Assembly: GCA_949127735.1 (NCBI GenBank)
Contig: CASBPX010000106.1
Coordinates: 1 to 51,124 of the forward strand
DNA: 51,124 bases
Direction of reading: 5' to 3'
From: Candidatus Obscuribacterales bacterium
GTDB lineage: Bacteria > Cyanobacteriota > Vampirovibrionia > Obscuribacterales > Obscuribacteraceae
Shown: piece after piece, positions 41,830-49,667 of the stretch
Numbering within the stretch: position 1 is the first letter of the stretch
Layout of the letters: every line of letters begins with the position of its first letter
Translations under genes and position numbers: made by a program
Notes under the pieces: generated by a model
What the model was told of the DNA's origin: nothing
What the model saw: the letters and a program-made list of their open reading frames with translations, nothing else
The model's database searches: none

Positions 41830-41904
41830 GCCACCTTTGTGAGCTTCGATTGGTTTTCGCAAGGTTTCTGAAAGATTCAAAAGCGAACAATAGTATAAGG
41901 AAGA

Positions 41905-41979
41905 ATGAAACCATTTAGCTGTGGCATCTGTCGATTACTAGCATTGACCGTTTATGGAAGAAATCAATATCGAAAGTGA
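41905..41979 (+). CDS. Possible 24-codon leader peptide overlapping the SulP start
   Basis: ATG at 41905 has AAGGAAG directly upstream and opens a 24-codon frame (MKPFSCGICRLLALTVYGRN plus QYRK) that ends at 41979, 23 bases inside the SulP gene in another frame. The SulP ATG at 41954 has no Shine-Dalgarno sequence of its own, and an in-frame stop at 41945-41947 prevents an earlier SulP start. Ribosomes leaving the leader could reinitiate on SulP. The peptide itself has no recognised domain; existence is a hypothesis. Confidence 0.35.
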   Translation: MKPFSCGICRLLALTVYGRNQYRK

Positions 41980-43579
41980 AAAAGCCAGCGGCTCTTTCTT
42001 ACCTAATTTCAGCAAGGATTTTCTTGCATCTGTAGTGGTGTTCATCGTAGCGCTGCCGCTATGTATGGGTATTGCCATTGCTTCTGGTGTCGATCCTGCC
42101 AAGGGCATACTTACTGGCATCATCGGTGGCCTTGTGGTTTCCGCAATTGGCGGTAGCCCCTTACAAGTCAGTGGACCAGCGGCCGGTCTAGCCGTGTTGG
42201 TGCTCGAGCTGATTCGCGAATATGGTATTGAAAAGGTAGGTCTGATTATTTTCCTGGCCGGCTTGATTCAAATAGCCGCTGGTCTTTCTCGCTTCGCACC
42301 ATGGTTTAGAGCGGTACCTCCAGCGGTAATCCATGGCATGCTCTCGGGCATCGGCCTTCTGATCATGGCTGCACAGTTTCATGTCATGGTCGACGATTCG
42401 CCCAAGGGCAGCGGTCTGCAAAACATTATGTCGATACCCATGGCAGTGTACAAAGGTCTTAACTGGGCGGGAGGTGAGAGTGCAGACACTACTCACCACA
42501 TTGCAGCCATCCTGGGTGTGTTGACAATTACATTGCTCGCACTCTGGCAACGCTTCGCTCGAGGAAAGATGCGCGTATTGCCGGGCTCACTGGTGGCAGT
42601 AATTACAACCACTGTAGTGGCATATTGTTTTCACATGACCGTTCATTACGTAAGCATTCCCGACAATTTGCTTGGAGCAATCGCGCCACCCAAACCCGCC
42701 GATTTTGCCTGGCTGTTCAATTGGAACGTATTTTTCGATGCTGTAGCCATAGCTTTTATTGCCACTGCCGAGACTCTACTGACATGCAGTGCCATCGACA
42801 AAATTCATACTGGACCGCGCACCAATTTTGACCGCGAACTTATTGGTCAGGGTGTGGGCAACACTTTATGCGGTTTGATCGGCGGCTTACCGATGACCGG
42901 TGTAATGGTGCGTAGCGGTGTCAACGTCAATGCCGGCGCTAAGACCAGAATGTCTGCCTGGTTGCACGGCCTCTGGATTCTTATTTTTGTGGCAGCTTTC
43001 CCTCATATGTTGGAACTTATTCCTACTTCTGCCCTCGCTGCTTTGCTTGTGTTCACAGGCTTTAAAATGATCAATTTTAAAATTATCGACGAGTTAAAAG
43101 TCTATGGCCGCTCGGAAGCGGCAATTTATGTAATCACTATTATTTTGATAGTCTGCGTTGATCTATTAACTGGAGTGATTGCTGGTGTGATTTTGTCTGT
43201 TGCCAAACTGCTCTATATTTTCTCAAGGCTTGATATAAAAATTGCTGTTAGCCCACACAAAAATCGCACTGATGTGTCGCTAAAAGGTGCGGCCACATTT
43301 TTAAGTTTGCCGAGAATTGCTGAAGCTATTGAATCAGTGCGACCAGATACTGAGCTGCATGTACACCTCGAGGACCTGCAATACATAGACCATGCCTGCC
43401 TCGATACAATGATGGGTTGGGATAAGCAACACCGCTCGACGGGCGGCACTCTGGTGATGGACTGGGGCACCCTGGGAGGCACAGCGTTTAAAGAGCGCCG
43501 TGGCGGCGATCGTGAGCTTGCCACTCGTGAATTTAGAGCGGTGCACAGCGACGAGCCTGAAGCCAGCGGTCATAGTTAG
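41954..43579 (+). CDS. SulP family anion transporter with STAS domain
   Basis: The 541-residue secondary transporter of the SLC26/SulP family carries anions such as sulfate, bicarbonate or oxalate. The membrane domain has the family signature around GGSPLQVSGPAAGLAVLVLE, GLIQIAAGLSRFAPWFRAVP and FIATAETLLTCSAIDKIHTG, followed by GGLPMTGVMVRSGVNVNAGA, with about 12 to 14 helices. The C-terminal STAS domain (about 440-515) shows KGAATFLSLPRIAEAIE and ELHVHLEDLQYIDHACLDTM. Substrate is undetermined; the exported carbonic anhydrase in the same window makes bicarbonate a reasonable guess. See the leader peptide entry for how translation might start. Confidence 0.93.
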   Translation: MEEINIESEKASGSFLPNFSKDFLASVVVFIVALPLCMGIAIASGVDPAKGILTGIIGGLVVSAIGGSPLQVSGPAAGLAVLVLELIREYGIEKVGLIIFLAGLIQIAAGLSRFAPWFRAVPPAVIHGMLSGIGLLIMAAQFHVMVDDSPKGSGLQNIMSIPMAVYKGLNWAGGESADTTHHIAAILGVLTITLLALWQRFARGKMRVLPGSLVAVITTTVVAYCFHMTVHYVSIPDNLLGAIAPPKPADFAWLFNWNVFFDAVAIAFIATAETLLTCSAIDKIHTGPRTNFDRELIGQGVGNTLCGLIGGLPMTGVMVRSGVNVNAGAKTRMSAWLHGLWILIFVAAFPHMLELIPTSALAALLVFTGFKMINFKIIDELKVYGRSEAAIYVITIILIVCVDLLTGVIAGVILSVAKLLYIFSRLDIKIAVSPHKNRTDVSLKGAATFLSLPRIAEAIESVRPDTELHVHLEDLQYIDHACLDTMMGWDKQHRSTGGTLVMDWGTLGGTAFKERRGGDRELATREFRAVHSDEPEASGHS

Positions 43580-43767
43580 CGTCTCGGTAACATTGAGAGT
43601 GTATTACTGACTTTACCGTCTGGAGATCTGCCGTCAACTAAATATATATATCTATGAATACCAGCGACCGCACTACTCGTGGTGGCACTACCGTGTCGCC
43701 TGACGGTAGGTTTCAGCGCTTGGCTCTTTTTTTGAAAATTAGCAACTCAGCAACATCTGAGTAATAT

Positions 43768-43798
43768 CCTCTTGTCTATGAGCAGCACAGGCAAGAGG
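43768..43798 (+). promoter_or_regulatory. Hairpin enclosing the ribosome-binding site of the 88-residue gene
   Basis: CCTCTTGTCT (43768-43777) pairs with AGGCAAGAGG (43789-43798) over ten bases with one G-T pair and an 11-base loop. The AAGAGG Shine-Dalgarno sequence (43793-43798) for the ATG at 43806 is entirely within the 3' arm. Folding would block initiation, as in RNA thermometers and translational attenuators. No T tract follows. Confidence 0.5.
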
Positions 43799-43805
43799 TA
43801 TAGAC

Positions 43806-44072
43806 ATGGACGAGTTTGATTTCAGCGACCGCCCGCGCAGTCAACAAACAAACAATAATGATCTGCGTAATGAGGCGCAGCAGTTGCTGCAAGCATTATC
43901 TCAAGCCGCGAGCACGGCTAGTTCGCTCAGCAAATCTACTAAAATGCTAACTATGCTGTCCGCTCTGCCGCTCCATATCCAAAAGGCTGATGACCAACTC
44001 TGCCTCACTACCAGCGGGCTTTTGCCCCAAATCCAGCTGATTGAGAGCTTTGAGCCTCTACAGTTCGTTTAA
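43806..44072 (+). CDS. Small hypothetical protein, 88 residues
   Basis: This 88-residue frame has an acidic start (MDEFDFSDRPRSQQTNNNDL), a helical Gln/Ala/Ser-rich middle (EAQQLLQALSQAASTASSLS) and no signal or membrane helix. No family is recognised. A strong Shine-Dalgarno sequence, AAGAGG, seven bases before the ATG supports it being real, although that site is in a hairpin. The gap before hflX is short, so the two may be co-transcribed. An overlapping 63-codon frame (44041-44232) lacks such support. Confidence 0.55.
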   Translation: MDEFDFSDRPRSQQTNNNDLRNEAQQLLQALSQAASTASSLSKSTKMLTMLSALPLHIQKADDQLCLTTSGLLPQIQLIESFEPLQFV

Positions 44073-44252
44073 CGATAATCATTTTGATATCTATTTTGGT
44101 AATGATGCTGCCCCAGCTGGAGGCATTCTATATAGATTAATTGTGCGTGAAATTATGCTGATAAACGGGTATGATCCGGCTGTGAGGTGTTGCGTTCAAC
44201 TCAAGCTGACAGCTGCATCAAGCCACTTTTAATCCCTTCAGAGGTTCGCTGC

Positions 44253-46046
44253 TTGCACGGAAAAGTTGATTTAGGCAAAGCTAAGGGTCTTAAACAGTCC
44301 GAGATTAAGAAGCTAAATCGGTTATTGCAGCAGCGTATACCTAAAGACAAAATTATCACCATCGAGCTGGCCGATTCGGTTGCTGAGCTCTCGCATGAAA
44401 CCGGATATCCACTCTCACTAGTGGTTAATCGCCGCGGTCAGGTGGTCAATGTCACTGTCGGTCAGCCTTTTGAAGTTGATATGCCTGAACTGCGTGGCGT
44501 GCGCGTCGGGCCCGGCCGGCTTTGCGGCCATCGCATTATTCATACGCGCCTCGACGATCGCAAAGCGGCAAGTGCTGATAGCAAAAACCAGGCTGCGAAA
44601 GATTCAAGTCAGGGCACCTCACCAAATAAAGCCAACCCTGAAAAAGAGATTGTTTCCAAAGAAAATTTGCAGTGCCTCGCCCGCAATCGCTTAGATTTGC
44701 TGGCACAAGTAGGCGTCAATCCGGCCGGTACATTCAGTCGCAGCAAAGGCGAACAGTCCAAAATAGCTGACGTGGTTCATATAGCTCATTTGCTTCCCGG
44801 TCGCGATGCCGAAGGCAAAATCTGGAAAATTATGCCCGGTTCAACAGCTCGGCGTGCCCAAGACGATAATTTTGAAGAGCTTATTAGTGCCCTTGAACAA
44901 GAATTTCGCACACAGGCCCCAGGTCTGGCGGTTGCTGAAGGTGAAGAGCGTGCTTATCTGATTGGGCTGGTAAGCGACGGTACCGATGCCTGGCAGGTTG
45001 AAGATGACCTGGACGAACTGGCGCAACTTTCTAGAACTGCCGGCGCCACGGTTTGCGGTCGTCTGATGCAAACGAGACAACAACCAGATCCGAAGTATTT
45101 CTTTGGCTCAGGCAAAATGCAAGAAGTAGCCCTGCATATGCAAGAACTGGGTGCAACGTTACTTGTGGTTGATCAAGAGTTGACTCCTAATCAGAAGCGC
45201 AATATTGAAGAAGTCGTAGGGGTTAAAGTTATTGATCGCACCGAGTTGATTCTCGATATTTTTGCACAGCGTGCGCAGACCAAAGAAGGAAAATTGCAAG
45301 TCGAATTGGCACAAATGAAGTATTTGTTGCCGCGGCTGATTGGCAAAGGCGACAATCTATCGAGGTTGGGGGGTGGAATTGGTACCAGGGGCCCCGGAGA
45401 AACCAAGCTCGAAATCGATCGCCGTCGTATTCGTGAAAAAATTACTCTGCTTGAAACCGATGCAGAGCGCATCGGTAATTATCGAGATGTGCAGCGCAAA
45501 AGACGTATCAACGAACATCTACCAGTGGTGGCCTTGACAGGTTATACAAACTCAGGTAAATCGACATTGCTCAATGCCTTGACCAAAGCCGACGTTTTCA
45601 CTCAAGACAAATTGTTCGCCACTCTTGATCCAACAACAAGACGAACTACTCTTCCTGATCATAGCCCTGTGCTTGTGTCTGATACGGTGGGCTTTATCAA
45701 AAAATTGCCGACTTCGTTAGTGACGGCTTTTCGAGCTACTCTTGAAGAAGTTGCAGTGGCTGATGTTCTAGTGCATGTAGTCGATGCTTCGCATCCTAAT
45801 GTGTTGGAACATATCAGCGCTGTGCATGACGTTCTAAGTGATCTAGGCGCCGTAGATAAACCGATGATCACGGTTTTGAATAAAGCCGATATCGTGCGCA
45901 AAGAAGATCTTGCATGGTTAGTTGCTCAAGTCCCTAATCCGGTAGTGGCATCCGCAAAAATTCGATTTGGTCTTGGCACCATTTTGAGCAAAATTCAAGA
46001 AGTGATTTCAGAGGTTTGTCCCGAGCGGCAGAAGTACAGTGCCTGA
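44253..46046 (+). CDS. hflX: Ribosome-associated GTPase HflX
   Basis: HflX is a GTPase that splits stalled or stressed ribosomes. The GTP-binding domain is clear: G1 GYTNSGKSTLLNAL, G3 DTVGFIKKLP and G4 NKAD, with the Switch I region TLDPTTRRTTLPD. Upstream lie the glycine-rich GGGIGTRGPGETKLEIDRRR and the HflX N-domain (GSGKMQEVALHMQELGATLL). A further N-terminal extension of about 200 residues (GLKQSEIKKLNRLLQQRIPK, then SLVVNRRGQVVNVTVG) is of the kind I know from cyanobacterial HflX. The start is uncertain. TTG at 44253 has CAGAGG eight bases upstream and fits alignment of family N-termini (597 residues); GTG at 44187 would add 22 residues. Confidence 0.9.
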   Translation: MHGKVDLGKAKGLKQSEIKKLNRLLQQRIPKDKIITIELADSVAELSHETGYPLSLVVNRRGQVVNVTVGQPFEVDMPELRGVRVGPGRLCGHRIIHTRLDDRKAASADSKNQAAKDSSQGTSPNKANPEKEIVSKENLQCLARNRLDLLAQVGVNPAGTFSRSKGEQSKIADVVHIAHLLPGRDAEGKIWKIMPGSTARRAQDDNFEELISALEQEFRTQAPGLAVAEGEERAYLIGLVSDGTDAWQVEDDLDELAQLSRTAGATVCGRLMQTRQQPDPKYFFGSGKMQEVALHMQELGATLLVVDQELTPNQKRNIEEVVGVKVIDRTELILDIFAQRAQTKEGKLQVELAQMKYLLPRLIGKGDNLSRLGGGIGTRGPGETKLEIDRRRIREKITLLETDAERIGNYRDVQRKRRINEHLPVVALTGYTNSGKSTLLNALTKADVFTQDKLFATLDPTTRRTTLPDHSPVLVSDTVGFIKKLPTSLVTAFRATLEEVAVADVLVHVVDASHPNVLEHISAVHDVLSDLGAVDKPMITVLNKADIVRKEDLAWLVAQVPNPVVASAKIRFGLGTILSKIQEVISEVCPERQKYSA

Positions 46047-46064
46047 TTAGGCCAGAGAGGCGAA

Positions 46065-47213
46065 GTGGTATCAAGTAACTCGGTTGAAGCCAATGAACTC
46101 TTGCGCAGAGCCTGTCTGAAGCGCGAAGTAGAAGATTTTGCCGGTGCTCTGGCAGATCTGCAAGCTACCGGACTGACTGAAGGTGAACCCGGCCTGGTAC
46201 TACTGGCGGTGCAAGCGCGTTGCGCTGAGAAGAATGGCAAAGATGCCGTTCGTCATTACGTTGATCAGATCGAAGTACGCTATAAAGAAATAAAAGCCGT
46301 CGCTGCCATTCCAACGATGCTTATCTTCCGTGCCATGTGTGAGCTTGGTCGTGCCCGTGCTGCCGCCCAAGATCATGAGCTAGCCGGTCAGACCTTTAGA
46401 ACGGCTCTGGGTCTGGCCCAAGATGAGTTTGGTAAAGATAGCCTTGAGATGATCTATCCGGCTATTTGTCTGGCCATGCACCATGAAGATCAGAGCAGCA
46501 ATCTTCTGGCTCTAGCGCTGGCCCGAGATGCCGTCGACAATTTAAGGCACCGTACCACTCAGGTCAAAGATCCATCATTATTGCTGGCTGGTTTGCTGAC
46601 AATCAGTAACTGCGCTTTTCTTGAGCACCGCTATGCTCAGGCTTTACAGGCCGCTGAAGAGGCTCTGGATCTGGTAAGAATGCACTCACTCTCGCCTGAC
46701 ACAGGAGATCGCCTGCAGAAATGCATAATTGTCAAAATGCTGGCGTTAAATAAACTCGACCGCCACCAGGAAGCTAAAGATACTGGCGAAGTTTTTGTCG
46801 AAAAATTAGAAGCAAAGTACGGTCGTTATTCGGCCCGACTGCTTGAACCACTCTGTCACATGGCCTCTATCTACGACCGCCTTGGTGCCCGTAGTAAATC
46901 GGCTAAGGCTCTAGATCAAGCTCTTGTAATTGTTAGCCAAATTGTAGAAGATCGTCCGTTTGAAAATATAGAGCATATGAGCGACGACGGTATCAAAATT
47001 GAAACCATGCCTTTTAAAGAGTATGAAGTACTTAATAGGCTTTCAGAAAGCTATATTTTGCAGGGAAAATTCGTCGAAGCCTTTAAGCTTTATCCTGCCT
47101 CAATGCGGGCGCGTTATACGACCTATGTAGCCTCATCCACCAATATTGTGGACATGATGGCAAAACGCTTGAAAGAATTCGATGAAGAAAGACAGCGCAA
47201 GCAAAAATATTAG
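46065..47213 (+). CDS. Helical-repeat (TPR-like) protein
   Basis: The 382-residue soluble protein is made of antiparallel helix pairs reminiscent of TPR repeats: NELLRRACLKREVEDFAGAL, AQDHELAGQTFRTALGLAQD, RYAQALQAAEEALDLVRMHS and LGARSKSAKALDQALVIVSQ. There is no signal peptide or membrane helix. No catalytic motif is visible; the likely role is protein-protein interaction. It starts with GTG at 46065, with AGAGAGG just upstream, 18 bases after hflX, so the two are probably co-transcribed. It ends 6 bases from the convergent low-complexity gene. Confidence 0.78.
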   Translation: MVSSNSVEANELLRRACLKREVEDFAGALADLQATGLTEGEPGLVLLAVQARCAEKNGKDAVRHYVDQIEVRYKEIKAVAAIPTMLIFRAMCELGRARAAAQDHELAGQTFRTALGLAQDEFGKDSLEMIYPAICLAMHHEDQSSNLLALALARDAVDNLRHRTTQVKDPSLLLAGLLTISNCAFLEHRYAQALQAAEEALDLVRMHSLSPDTGDRLQKCIIVKMLALNKLDRHQEAKDTGEVFVEKLEAKYGRYSARLLEPLCHMASIYDRLGARSKSAKALDQALVIVSQIVEDRPFENIEHMSDDGIKIETMPFKEYEVLNRLSESYILQGKFVEAFKLYPASMRARYTTYVASSTNIVDMMAKRLKEFDEERQRKQKY

Positions 47214-47219
47214 CTCTGC

Positions 47220-48533
47220 TCAAAAACGTAGATTGCTCATGCCCCGGTAGAGCATGCGATTGACGTTGCGATTAAGTTGTCTGGAGACTTGCTTGCCGGT
47301 TTGCGTTACCAGGCGTGGTGCCCGCATAGGGTGGTGAACAGCTGGTCTTCGCACTTGTTGTTGGGGCACAAATATATTGCTGCCGGTATTGTTTAACGTG
47401 CCACTGCCGGTGCTACTGCCGGTGCTACCAAGATTGGGGTTAAAGACAGCGCCTTTTTGCGGCATAATTGTTTGCATCATATTCATAATTGCCGGCATAA
47501 AGCCAGCCGCTGATCCCTGACTGAAAGCTGGCATAGCCTGTCCGGCACCAGAACCAGGTGTAACCATGTTCGTACTGGCGCCATTGCCCATATTGCCCAT
47601 GTTCCCTGATGACTGTACTCCGCCCTGCAATTGTTCTTGCTCGAGTACATCACCCAAAAGCGGTGCTTGCCCGTTAGCTGGCTGTTGACCTTGCCCAGCG
47701 GGCCTGAATGAGCTGGGTGGAAAAGCTGGTGGGCTGCTGGCCGTGTTGAAATTATTACCGCTATTATTATTGTTATTTGTTACTGGCGTATTCCATTGAG
47801 ATTGTGATTGCGTTTGGATATTGTTTGGTTGTGGTGGTTGATAATTGCCTACACCCTGGCTGGAGAAAGCACCTGCATTATTATTTGATTGTGTCGACTG
47901 TGGCTGCGAGCCGCCGCCAGGAGTAACCCACCCCGAAGTGCCGATATTGCTATTTTGATTGCCACCACCGGTACCACCGGTACTACTGTTACCACTGGTG
48001 CCACCAGGAGTATTCCAACCAGATGAGCCGATTTGACCACCCGAGTTTGAATTGCCTTGACCATAGTTTGCCGGTGCTTGGGTGTTAGTCACCCAACCCT
48101 GACCACCTTGTTGCGTGTCTTGAGTTGGTTGATCTAAGTCGCCGCTGGGTTCTACCCAATCGCTTGAACCTTGTTGACCTTGTTGCTGGGCACCGCTGGT
48201 TCCCATCTGCTGCCATTCAGATTGACCCACAGCCTGTTGACGTTGTTGAAACTGTTCAGGTTGCTGAGTAGAAAATTGAGGCGAACCTTGCTGCACATTT
48301 GGCTTCAGCGGTGCTAATTTGGCCACCGGTTTTTTGACTGCCACGGCAGGTTTTTTAGTTGCTGCCTTGTTATTCAAAAAGGTACCAGGCGGTTGATTGG
48401 CCCATGTCTGGTTGTCGTTGAACGGATTTTGAGCCTTTACGCCTGACACCGTCAAAGAAGAAACTGCCAGATAAGACACGGTTAGAGTGGCAGCCATAGC
48501 CATGGTGCCTTTATGATTTTTAGACCGTGTCAT
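47220..48533 (-). CDS. Exported Gly/Asn/Gln-rich protein with spaced Trp motifs
   Basis: This 437-residue protein is predicted to be exported: MTRSKNHKGTMAMAATLTVS leads to a signal peptide ending near SGVKA. After a Lys/Pro-rich stretch (KKPAVAVKKPVAKLAPLKP) the body is Gln, Gly, Asn and Ser rich. Single Trp residues recur in short motifs at 44, 107, 126, 147, 173, 202 and 247 (SSDWVEPSG, GQGWVTN, SSGWNTPGG, TSGWVTPGG and SQWNTP). The C-terminus is basic (QVSRQLNRNVNRMLYRGM). PPGTF after the signal peptide matches PPGSF in the upstream neighbour. No domain is recognised; matrix or surface roles are inference. It starts 8 bases after the neighbour's stop, with GGAG upstream. Confidence 0.7.
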   Translation of the reverse strand: MTRSKNHKGTMAMAATLTVSYLAVSSLTVSGVKAQNPFNDNQTWANQPPGTFLNNKAATKKPAVAVKKPVAKLAPLKPNVQQGSPQFSTQQPEQFQQRQQAVGQSEWQQMGTSGAQQQGQQGSSDWVEPSGDLDQPTQDTQQGGQGWVTNTQAPANYGQGNSNSGGQIGSSGWNTPGGTSGNSSTGGTGGGNQNSNIGTSGWVTPGGGSQPQSTQSNNNAGAFSSQGVGNYQPPQPNNIQTQSQSQWNTPVTNNNNNSGNNFNTASSPPAFPPSSFRPAGQGQQPANGQAPLLGDVLEQEQLQGGVQSSGNMGNMGNGASTNMVTPGSGAGQAMPAFSQGSAAGFMPAIMNMMQTIMPQKGAVFNPNLGSTGSSTGSGTLNNTGSNIFVPQQQVRRPAVHHPMRAPRLVTQTGKQVSRQLNRNVNRMLYRGMSNLRF

Positions 48534-48541
48534 CTTAGCTC

Positions 48542-49630
48542 CTAACGATTGATCATACGATTGATGAGCGAATTCATCATGCCGCCATTGTTGTTGTAGC
48601 CATATGGGTTGCCGTAACCGTTCATGCCGTTCATGTTCATCATGCTTCCCATACCATTCATACCACCAAAGCCGCCTAAGCCGCCCATAGTCCCCATACT
48701 TCCGTTCATGCCAGTCATGCCGGTCATGCCACCCAAGCTTCCCATCATGTTGTTGCCGCCGAGCATGCGACCCATCATGGTGGTGTTGTTACCCATCATG
48801 CCGCCCATCATCCCGGTATTGCCACCCATCATGCTTCCGGCTGCACGCGCAGCCATCACCGAACCTAGAGTTTTCACCAGCGCTGAACCCACTGCCGCAG
48901 CCTTACTAGGTTGCGCGGGGGGTTCTGCCTGTGCCGTGGTGCCAGGCTGAGTCGCGGTATTGTCGTCAAACTCAGTAGGCCAATTTGGATCTGCGGCCGG
49001 TTGGGTGGCAGTTGGTTGCTGGTCAAATTGGTTTTGTTGCCCCAAACCTACAGCATTAGTTGTCTGTGGTTGAAACCCAGTATTCGGCTGCGGTTGAAAA
49101 CCAGTATTCGGCTGCTGATAGCCCTGGCCCTGATAATTCGGTGATGGTTGAAATCCTTGAATTTGTCCCAGCTGCCCATTTTGAGGCTGAAAAGTTTGTG
49201 GTGGCTGACCCTGAGGTTGACCCTGATAGGCTTGTTGCTGATTGCCTTGTGGCATCTGGAAAGGCTGTTGAAAATTGCCAGGTTGTTGAAAATTTTGAGG
49301 CTGATAATTCTGTCCCTGGGTCGAATAATCTGGTGCCGCCTGCGGTGGCGCTCCATCTTGGAAGGTTACAGAAGAGTTTAGATTTGGATACTGATTTTGA
49401 TTTTGAAGTTGACCCTGATTTTGATTTTGATATTGATATTGTGTGACAGGCTGCTGGCTCTGATTAGTACTCTGCACAAAACTACCAGGAGGTGCATTGC
49501 CGCCTTGCGCTAACGCCGGCGCGGCCAGACCAATAGCAAAAGTGATCGCTATTATATGCAGCGAAGCGCTCGTCATTGAAACGAGCGCCTTATGGATGAT
49601 TGCTACTATTGCACTTTTACTATTTCGCAT
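48542..49630 (-). CDS. Exported Gln/Pro-rich protein with Met-Gly C-terminus
   Basis: The 362-residue protein has an N-terminal signal sequence with a long positive region (hydrophobic core LHIIAITFAIGLAAPALA, cleaved before QGG). The mature part begins NAPPGSFVQSTNQ, then Gln/Tyr/Asn/Pro-rich repeats such as NTGFQPQ, and a short Ala-rich segment (AAAVGSALVKTLGSVMAARA). The last 90 residues are Met/Gly/Asn-rich (many GGM, TGM and NGM units) ending NSLINRMINR. No known domain. It lies 37 bases after the S41 protease gene and 8 bases before the Trp-motif protein gene, forming an operon. It could be a secreted structural protein, perhaps processed by the protease; that is inference. Confidence 0.7.
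   Translation of the reverse strand: MRNSKSAIVAIIHKALVSMTSASLHIIAITFAIGLAAPALAQGGNAPPGSFVQSTNQSQQPVTQYQYQNQNQGQLQNQNQYPNLNSSVTFQDGAPPQAAPDYSTQGQNYQPQNFQQPGNFQQPFQMPQGNQQQAYQGQPQGQPPQTFQPQNGQLGQIQGFQPSPNYQGQGYQQPNTGFQPQPNTGFQPQTTNAVGLGQQNQFDQQPTATQPAADPNWPTEFDDNTATQPGTTAQAEPPAQPSKAAAVGSALVKTLGSVMAARAAGSMMGGNTGMMGGMMGNNTTMMGRMLGGNNMMGSLGGMTGMTGMNGSMGTMGGLGGFGGMNGMGSMMNMNGMNGYGNPYGYNNNGGMMNSLINRMINR
49566..49588. repeat. Perfect 8-base inverted repeat inside the signal-peptide coding region
   Basis: GCGCTCGT (49566-49573) and ACGAGCGC (49581-49588) flank a 7-base loop, within codons 15-22 of the Gln/Pro-rich gene. The GC-rich hairpin lies about 42 bases into the message and might slow early translation, as can happen in secretory genes, or be coincidental. 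Confidence 0.45.
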
Positions 49631-49667
49631 ACAGGCCTCATTGCCTTTAGTTTGTGACCTATATTTG

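Noticed and set aside
43586-43620. CGGTAA and TTACCG after SulP as a terminator stem.
   Set aside because: The loop is over 20 bases with no following T tract, so the hairpin is unlikely to terminate.
43654-43764. A 36-codon frame just before the hairpin that masks the 88-residue gene's ribosome-binding site.
   Set aside because: No Shine-Dalgarno sequence and no recognisable product; mentioned only as a possible attenuator partner.
44041-44232. A 63-codon frame bridging the 88-residue gene and hflX.
   Set aside because: It overlaps both neighbours, has no Shine-Dalgarno sequence and no domain.
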